In this document: positions 59,444-64,000 of the stretch, in pieces | Position numbering within the stretch: the first letter of the stretch is position 1 | Layout of the letters: the number at the start of each line of letters is the position of its first letter | NCBI RefSeq assembly: GCF_019857225.1 | Contig: NZ_JAFJSY010000043.1 | Coordinates: forward strand, 43,304-107,303 | Direction: 5' to 3' | DNA length: 64,000 bases | Origin: Streptomyces plumbidurans | GTDB taxonomy: Bacteria; Actinomycetota; Actinomycetes; Streptomycetales; Streptomycetaceae | Translations under genes and position numbers: made by a program | Notes under the pieces: generated by a model | Databases searched by the model: none | What the model saw: only the letters and a program-made list of their open reading frames with translations | What the model was told of the DNA's origin: nothing

Positions 59444-60367
59444 TCAGTCCTCGGTGACGCGGATGATGGTTCTGCCTGGGGTGCGTGTGGCGGTGGGGGC
59501 GTATGCGGAGGGTGCTTCGGCGAGGGGACGTACGGTGCCGATGTTCAGCTTGAGTCGACCGTCCCGTACCCGTGTGGCGAGGTCGGTGAGCCTGGCGCGG
59601 TCGGGTTCGACAATGAAGAAGACGGCCCTCCCGTCCTTGGGCTGGATCTTGGGCGGCGCGGCGATGGTGACGAGGGTGCCGCCGGGGCGTACGAGAGCGG
59701 TCGAGCGGTCGAGGATGTCTCCGCCGATCACGTCGAGTACGACGTCAACCTGGTCGGCGTCCTCCAGCGTGTCCTTCTGCAGGTCCAGGAAGGTGTGGGC
59801 GCCCAGGGCGAGTGCCAGGTCCCGGTCGCGGGCCCGGCCCGTGCCGATGACGCGGGCGCCTGCCTCGCGGGCGAGCTGCGCCGCGATCGAGCCGACGCCG
59901 CCCGCGGCGCCGTGGATCAGGACGGTCTGGCCGGTGGTGAGGCGACCGTGGTCGAACAGCGCCTGCCAGGCGGTCAGCCCGGAGATGGGCAGTGCGGCGG
60001 CGGTGGTGTGGTCGATGTCCGCGGCCAGCGGGGCGAGGTTGCGGGCTTCCACCGCGGTGTACTGGGCGAGCGTGCCGTTGCGCCTCCAGTCGGCCAGGCC
60101 GAACACCCGCTGACCGACGCTCAGGCCGGTGGTGCCGTACCCCAACTCGACGACGACACCGGACAGTTCGTGCCCGGGCACACTGGGTGTACGGTCGCGG
60201 CCGGCGTGATCGGCCCAGGTTCCCGGCCAGTCCAGCTCGCCGGGGGTGAAGCCCGCGGCGTGCACCCGCACGACAACGTCGTTCTCTCCTGCCTGGGGGT
60301 AGGGCATGTCGGTCAGGGTCATGCCGGCAAGACCGGCGTCACGGTCTTGGACAGTGATTGCGTGCAT
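59444..60367 (-). CDS. NADP-dependent quinone-oxidoreductase-like MDR protein
   Basis: This is a 307-aa zinc-free medium-chain reductase. ATG 60367 follows GAGG and starts MHAITVQDRDAGLAGMTLTDMPYPQAGENDVVVRVHAAGFTPGELDW. Binding motif: GQTVLIHGAAGGVGSIAAQLAREAGARVIGTG. The end PTATRTPGRTIIRVTED fits the family. The enzyme likely reduces quinones or enals. No divergent regulator is directly attached; the TetR at 60908-61579 lies downstream in the genome, in the upstream direction of this gene. Confidence 0.9.
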   Translation of the reverse strand: MHAITVQDRDAGLAGMTLTDMPYPQAGENDVVVRVHAAGFTPGELDWPGTWADHAGRDRTPSVPGHELSGVVVELGYGTTGLSVGQRVFGLADWRRNGTLAQYTAVEARNLAPLAADIDHTTAAALPISGLTAWQALFDHGRLTTGQTVLIHGAAGGVGSIAAQLAREAGARVIGTGRARDRDLALALGAHTFLDLQKDTLEDADQVDVVLDVIGGDILDRSTALVRPGGTLVTIAAPPKIQPKDGRAVFFIVEPDRARLTDLATRVRDGRLKLNIGTVRPLAEAPSAYAPTATRTPGRTIIRVTED

Positions 60368-60907
60368 CAGGTCCTCACTTGGATCGGCGACGCGAGAGCG
60401 CGGCTCGTTCACGTGTTGTCCCATTGGTGACGTCCACTCGCGCGTTCCTTCGTCATCCGTTTGCTCTCTCATCAGGGGGACGAGGCAGCCCCTACGAGTG
60501 TGACGGCTCAGAGGCGCCCGAGCTTGTCGGGATCGATGGCGCTGCGGTACGGGTGGTCGGGGGCCCGGTGATCGCGCGGACGGCGGCACCTGCTTGCCCT
60601 GCTTGCCCTACCCGGCCGACCAGCAGGTCAAGTTGCTCTGGGCAGGGCGGCCCTCCCCCGCCAGCTCCGCTGCGCGGAAGAGCGCGGCCGCCTCTGTGTC
60701 GAGCAGGCGGTACGAGCGCAGGATGGACGCGCCGACGTCCAGCGTCCGGTCCTCCTCGCTCGCGAAGACGTCCAGAGTTCTGTAGTCCGCAGACTCGTAC
60801 TCGTCCTGCTTGACCGCCGGCAAGGGACCGTTATCCCCCAACATACCCCAGGACCGTTCGTTTTTCAGGACTAAACAGTCCTCGCCCCGCCCCCGACACC
60901 CGGACGC
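60368..60907. other. intergenic region with small coding remnants
   Basis: 540 bases between two minus-strand genes. One fragment on the minus strand ends HPYRSAIDPDKLGRL at a stop at 60508-60510, with good codon bias for about 20 residues. A second, the 78-residue frame 60608-60844, is listed separately. The first looks like the lost tail of a protein. Nothing else stands out. Confidence 0.45.
60608..60844 (-). CDS. small hypothetical protein or gene fragment
   Basis: This 78-aa frame has strong G/C-ending codon use over ADYRTLDVFASEEDRTLDVGASILRSYRLLDTEAAALFRAAEL, so it is or was coding. ATG 60844 has only a weak ribosome-binding site (CTGGGG directly adjacent). I do not recognise the family. 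It may be a relic, as neighbouring DNA also contains decayed pieces. Confidence 0.35.
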   Translation of the reverse strand: MLGDNGPLPAVKQDEYESADYRTLDVFASEEDRTLDVGASILRSYRLLDTEAAALFRAAELAGEGRPAQSNLTCWSAG

Positions 60908-61579
60908 TCAGCGCGCCACCACTTCCCCTTCGGGCGCGTTGCCGTCTTCGGCGGGGACGGCATAGGCCCGTACATGGGCGATCGCCATGTCGAGAGCGAT
61001 CCTCATGGGTTTGACGTCCTGGGCGGTCTGCGCGAGGAGGTATCCGCCTTGGAGAGCGGCCATGAGGCCGGTGGCGAGCTCCGCGGCGTCCGCATCCGCC
61101 CGGAGGACTCCTGAGTCCTTCATCCGCAGCAGCCCGGCTTCGAGGAGCCCTTCCCAGGTGACGAAGTGGCGGGCGATGGCCTTGCGTGCCTCTTCGTCCT
61201 GATCGGCCAGCTCGCTCGCGAGGGAGCCGAGAGGGCAGCCGTACGCCCCGTTCCGGAGTGCGTTGCGTTCCACCACCGCGTCCCGCCAGCGCTCCAGCCC
61301 GCGGAAGGAGTTGAGTCGTCGCAGGAGCTGCTGGTTGCGTTCGAGCACTTCCGCGGCCTGCAAGGCGACGACGTCCCGCACCAGCGCTTCCTTGTCGGGG
61401 TAGTGGCGGTAGAGCTGGGATTTGCTCGTTCCGCTGGCCGCCCTGACGTCGTCGAGGGTCGTGAGGGAGACGCCCTTGACGTACATCATGTCGACGGCGG
61501 CCCTCAAAATGCGCTCTCGAGTCGCCCGCCCGCGCTCGGTCAGTCGGGAGCCGTTTTCCTCGCGTGCCTGTTCCGCCAC
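60908..61579 (-). CDS. TetR-family repressor
   Basis: This is a 223-aa repressor. GTG 61579 begins VAEQAREENGSRLTERGRATRERILRAAVDMMYVKGVSLTTLDDVRAASGTSKSQLYRHYPDKEALVRDVVALQ. The ligand domain includes YGCPLGSLASEL, a common motif of TetRs that sense electrophiles or organic compounds (TetR_C_6-like). A palindrome GGACCT-N2-AGGTCC lies at 61622-61635. It is on the same strand as the reductases at 59444 and 61689. Confidence 0.88.
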   Translation of the reverse strand: MAEQAREENGSRLTERGRATRERILRAAVDMMYVKGVSLTTLDDVRAASGTSKSQLYRHYPDKEALVRDVVALQAAEVLERNQQLLRRLNSFRGLERWRDAVVERNALRNGAYGCPLGSLASELADQDEEARKAIARHFVTWEGLLEAGLLRMKDSGVLRADADAAELATGLMAALQGGYLLAQTAQDVKPMRIALDMAIAHVRAYAVPAEDGNAPEGEVVAR

Positions 61580-61621
61580 ATTGGCCAGGTTACCGCTGCG
61601 GACCGTAGCATGAACCAGAGT

Positions 61622-61635
61622 GGACCTCAAGGTCC
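61622..61635. promoter_or_regulatory. palindrome GGACCT-N2-AGGTCC upstream of TetR
   Basis: This 14-base palindrome (61622-61635) lies 43-56 bases upstream of the TetR start and between it and the next gene on the same strand. Fits an autoregulatory operator. Confidence 0.6.
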
Positions 61636-61688
61636 TTTTTCGAAGATCGAGGAGGGCGAAGCGGGCCGACGCCCAGCTCCCCCGCGAT

Positions 61689-62603
61689 TCAAGGGACGAG
61701 TACCAGTTTCCGGCCTGCTGTGCGGTCCGCGGCCACCCGGTCGAATGCGATTGGCCCGTCCGTCAGGGGCAGAGGTTCGACAGTGAGACGAAGCAGTCCT
61801 CGTGCGAGGGCGGTGGTGAGCTGGGTGAGCTGCGCTGCGTCAGGTCGTACGTAGAGGTTGGTGCTGGTGATTCCTCGCTCGGGATTGGGTGCGTCGGAGG
61901 TCAGGGAGCACAGCTGGCCGCCGTCACGGACGAGTGGCAAGGCGATCGCCGCCGTGCCGGGGGCGGCGATGAGGGCCGCATCGAAATCGGCCTGTACTCG
62001 ATCGGACCATGCCCGGTCGTGGTAGTCGATGACCTCGGATGCTCCGAACTCGCGCAGGCGTTCCGTGGCGGACGGTGAGGCTGTTGCCGTTACCTCCACA
62101 CCGGCGGCCGCTGCCAGCTGGATCGCCAAGGCACCGGTGCTGCCGCCTCCGTTGGTGATCAGGAGGCGTTGCCCTGTGGTGAGTCCCAGTGCTTCCAGGG
62201 CCTGCATCGCGGTGAGGCCGTTGACGGGGAGTGCTGCCGCCACGACTGGGTCCATCTCGGTGGGGACGGAGGCCGTGTGGGCGGCGGTGACGAGGACCTC
62301 CTCGGCCCAGAAACCACTACCGCCCGGTAGCGGTGCCTCATGCGTCACCAGACGGTCTCCGACGGAGATCCCCTGGACTCCGGGTCCGATGGCGCGTACC
62401 CGGCCGACGCCCTCGACGCCCAGTGCGGCAGGGGGCCGTAGACCGACATCCCACCCACCCGTGTTCAGCAACTGGTCCCAGGGGCCCACGCCGGCGGCCT
62501 CGACCTCGATGAGCAGCTGGCCCTCGCCGGGCGGCGGAGGGTCAGGAAGGTCGAGGGCGACGACCTCCGTCGCCCCGGGGGCGGAGACTCCGATTGCTTT
62601 CAT
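61689..62603 (-). CDS. NADP-dependent quinone-oxidoreductase-like MDR protein
   Basis: This 304-aa MDR reductase begins MKAIGVSAPGATEVVALDLPDPPPPGEGQLLIEVEAAGVGPWDQL. The dinucleotide site is GQRLLITNGGGSTGALAIQLAAAAGVEVTATAS, in which G-x-G-x-x-G/A differs slightly from the others (NGGGSTGAL). It lacks zinc ligands. The family reduces quinones or unsaturated carbonyls. It precedes the TetR gene by 109 bases and both may share regulation. Confidence 0.88.
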   Translation of the reverse strand: MKAIGVSAPGATEVVALDLPDPPPPGEGQLLIEVEAAGVGPWDQLLNTGGWDVGLRPPAALGVEGVGRVRAIGPGVQGISVGDRLVTHEAPLPGGSGFWAEEVLVTAAHTASVPTEMDPVVAAALPVNGLTAMQALEALGLTTGQRLLITNGGGSTGALAIQLAAAAGVEVTATASPSATERLREFGASEVIDYHDRAWSDRVQADFDAALIAAPGTAAIALPLVRDGGQLCSLTSDAPNPERGITSTNLYVRPDAAQLTQLTTALARGLLRLTVEPLPLTDGPIAFDRVAADRTAGRKLVLVP

Positions 62604-62668
62604 TGCTCCTCCTCAACGCGATGCAGTCCGGGAGGAATTCGGCTGCTCGCCGGCCTCGCAGCGCAATT

Positions 62669-63061
62669 TCAGGCGGCCAACGTGCCCTGGTGGAAGTACA
62701 TCCGCCAGCCCGTCTCTGTCGCTCGCCACAGGGAACTCCGCCAGACTCTACGGCCCTGGTTGTCGGCGAAGTAGGTCAGATGAACGACGCCTGGAGCAAG
62801 AACGGCTCCGGACATCTCGGTGACTTTGACCGGGGACTCCGGGGAAATACTGCCGCCGCTGGTCACGGTGAGGATCGACTCCACGTCCCACCAGCGTCCG
62901 GAAGCCCCGATCTCGGTGAACTCCGAATCCAGGAGTTCCAGGACACGGTCCGGCGAAGCGCGCACCTCGGGATCGAGAAGGCGCAACTCCCCGTCAATGG
63001 CCGCTTGTACGGCCTGCTCTCGCTCGTCCTGTACAGCCTGCTCTCGCTCTTCATTCGTCAT
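62669..63061 (-). CDS. DUF4440/SnoaL-like small protein
   Basis: This 130-aa protein has the NTF2-like pattern of DUF4440: ELRLLDPEVRASPDRVLELLDSEFTEIGASGRWWDVESIL then VKVTEMSGAVLAPGVVHLTYFADNQGRRVWRSSLWRATETGWRMYFHQGT. A cone-shaped pocket is expected, with unknown ligand. The N-terminal EEREQAVQ-DEREQAVQ is an exact-type 8-residue (24-base) repeat. It lies between the reductase and the truncated transporter. Confidence 0.82.
   Translation of the reverse strand: MTNEEREQAVQDEREQAVQAAIDGELRLLDPEVRASPDRVLELLDSEFTEIGASGRWWDVESILTVTSGGSISPESPVKVTEMSGAVLAPGVVHLTYFADNQGRRVWRSSLWRATETGWRMYFHQGTLAA
63006..63052. repeat. 24-bp tandem duplication in small protein N-terminus
   Basis: The 24-base unit beginning TGTAC (63006) is repeated from 63030 with a few changes. 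It encodes the doubled EREQAVQ residues of the DUF4440-like protein. Possible recent slippage. Confidence 0.75.
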
Positions 63062-63678
63062 GCAGGAACCCTAGGAGTACGGCCCATCGAGGAATAGCGA
63101 ATTGTTGGCGCGACGCGACGGCGGCACTCCGTTTGCCGGCCCCGGACAGCAGATGGCGCGCCTCTGCCATCAGACCCCGCCCTCCTTGAGGTGCGAGACC
63201 AAGCCAAGAACGTCCTCCAGTACGAGCCGGCCGATCGCCCCGCTGAAGTAGACCGTGCCGGCCTGCTGGGGGCGGAGTCGACGATGTAGGACGTGAGGCT
63301 GCTGCTGGCCAAGCCCGTACCGATGCCCACCAGGACCCGACCGGTCAGCAGGGTGCCGACGGCGTGCACGTTCAGCAGCACCAGGCACCCGAGCAGGAGC
63401 AGGCCGAGACTGGCGAGCGCCGTGAGCCGTCGGCCCAGGTTGTTGGACAGTCGTCCCAGCACCAGCAAGGCGGCGATGGTGCCGACGGAGTAGGTGACGA
63501 CAGCCAGCGAGATGCCGGCGTTGCTGAATCCGTCCTCGGCTCGGTACGTGTTGTACAGGGGGATCGGCGCGGCCGCCGCGGCGAACGAGGCCACCAGGGA
63601 GACCACCGCCGACAGGAAAGCCAGCCGGAGTGTGCCGCCACGGCGAGCCAGGGCTATTGGTGGTGCCACGTCTTGCAT
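63058..63678 (-). pseudogene. truncated MFS transporter (5' part only)
   Basis: The first 135 residues are a normal MFS start: LRLAFLSAVVSLVASFAAAAAPIPLYNTYRAEDGFSNAGISLAVVTYSVGTIAALLVLGRLSNNLGRRLTALASLGLLLLGCLVLLNVHAVGTLLTGRVLVGIGTGLASSSLTSYIVDSAP, with about four helices and the R-x-G-R-R loop. After this the frame turns into Ser/Arg-rich non-membrane sequence and ends at 63058. The remaining 8 helices are missing. In another frame, from about 63262 to 63177, VYFSGAIGRLVLEDVLGLVSHLKEGG reads like the end of a foreign protein. The junction near 63265 therefore looks like a deletion fusing two genes. Confidence 0.8.
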
Positions 63679-63746
63679 CGGGCCGTGCCTTCCTGTTTGT
63701 CAGAGCGGAGCCAGATCGGCAGGTGCCGGGGGCCAATCGCCCCGCC

Positions 63747-63824
63747 GGACTCTAGAGTCCACCCATCCCACTCTCTAGGAGGTACGCCTGGGAGCATGGA
63801 CTCTAGACTGGACTATATAGTCCA
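63747..63824. promoter_or_regulatory. cluster of GGACT...AGTCC palindromes
   Basis: GGACTCTAGAGTCC (63747-63760) and TGGACTATATAGTCCA (63809-63824) are perfect palindromes with the same GGACT-N4-AGTCC core. An imperfect third copy starts at 63798 (GGACTCTAGACT). They sit between the truncated MFS gene and the + reductase starting at 63969. They match the operators I would expect for a TetR or MarR repressor controlling both. Confidence 0.7.
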
Positions 63825-63968
63825 TTCAAGCGTCCCTGGTCGACCCCTCTCGAAGACTCAGCTCCACCAACTGGAGACGAGCGAAGCAAGACGAGACCAT
63901 GGAGTCATCACCGGCCGCCGTTGAGGTACGCGAGGGCGAGGCAACGAGTCGGCAAGGAGAGGTGCGGG

Positions 63969-64000
63969 ATGAAGGCGATTGTGGTGACAGATCAGGCCGC
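63969..64000 (+). CDS. MDR oxidoreductase, N-terminal fragment (continues beyond window)
   Basis: ATG 63969 has AAGGAGA 8 bases upstream and begins MKAIVVTDQA, the standard start of quinone-oxidoreductase-like MDR proteins. Only ten residues are visible. It is downstream of the palindrome cluster and divergent from the MFS remnant. The family call is based on the N-terminal motif only. Confidence 0.6.
   Translation, partial: MKAIVVTDQA

Noticed and set aside
60508..60610. End of an ECF41-type sigma factor (ends DPDKLGRL, like NPDKL tails)
   Set aside because: Only about 20 residues with good codon bias remain; too short to claim a family.
1..64000. Biosynthetic gene cluster, prophage or integrated plasmid
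   Set aside because: No PKS, NRPS, terpene or RiPP core enzymes, no integrase, no phage structural genes, and no tRNA att site were seen; oxidoreductases are scattered with their own regulators.

Overview
The window looks like accessory chromosome of a Streptomyces or a close relative. The DNA is about 70% G+C, real genes carry strong third-position G/C, GTG starts are common, and there are many one-regulator/one-enzyme pairs. Mycothiol-dependent maleylpyruvate-isomerase-type proteins, an AfsQ-like two-component system, a PucR regulator and SpoIIE/RsbW-type ATP-binding proteins also point to actinomycetes. I see no rRNA, tRNA, CRISPR array, intact insertion sequence or phage. Several decayed gene fragments (10.75, 13.5, 52.1, 58.3, 60.5 and 63.1-63.3 kb) show that the region has turned over.

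Layout. 0-3 kb (+): a glycosyltransferase, a small unknown protein and an unknown 443-aa protein. 3.1-9.5 kb (-): a secreted lectin-tailed GDSL hydrolase; an AfsQ-like response regulator, kinase and lipoprotein set with 1-4 nt overlaps; and an acyltransferase-3/SGNH lipoprotein pair. 9.8-17.4 kb: a mycothiol-type SCP2 protein, a membrane-tailed pentapeptide-repeat protein, a HEAT-like protein, a sigma-70 factor, an HxlR regulator and a DUF1963 protein. 17.4-23.6 kb: a secreted endonuclease/exonuclease/phosphatase protein, a TetR/oxidoreductase pair with twin operators, a reductase, a nucleotidyltransferase and an MFS exporter. 23.7-27.5 kb (-): ABC ATPase, permease, kinase and NarL regulator in one overlapping operon.

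27.7-31.8 kb is the most system-like region. Two BlaI-type repressors and an M56 membrane protease are divergent from DedA-PAP2-PAP2, with CTAC-N6-GTAG dyads between them. I infer an envelope-stress switch controlling undecaprenyl-phosphate recycling. 31.9-34.7 kb: a MerR/SDR pair with a textbook MerR promoter, MscL with a zinc ribbon, and an orphan TetR. 34.8-39.5 kb is a second striking unit: an HxlR regulator divergent from a tightly packed nitrilase, internally duplicated unknown permease, amidase and tautomerase operon, probably amide or nitrile uptake and breakdown.

39.6-52 kb: an epimerase/LysR pair, a propeller protein coupled to a maleylpyruvate-isomerase-type enzyme, an enoyl-CoA hydratase/HxlR pair sharing a 23-bp palindrome, GntR, TetR/acetyltransferase, a two-HTH PucR regulator, an EamA exporter and a small LuxR protein. 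52-59.4 kb: an ABC exporter divergent from a zinc-motif TetR, an ATP-binding protein, an aminopeptidase P, a membrane protein and a D-aminopeptidase. 59.4-64 kb: three quinone-oxidoreductase-like genes (the last runs off the end), a TetR, a small DUF4440-like protein and a truncated MFS gene next to strong palindromic operators.
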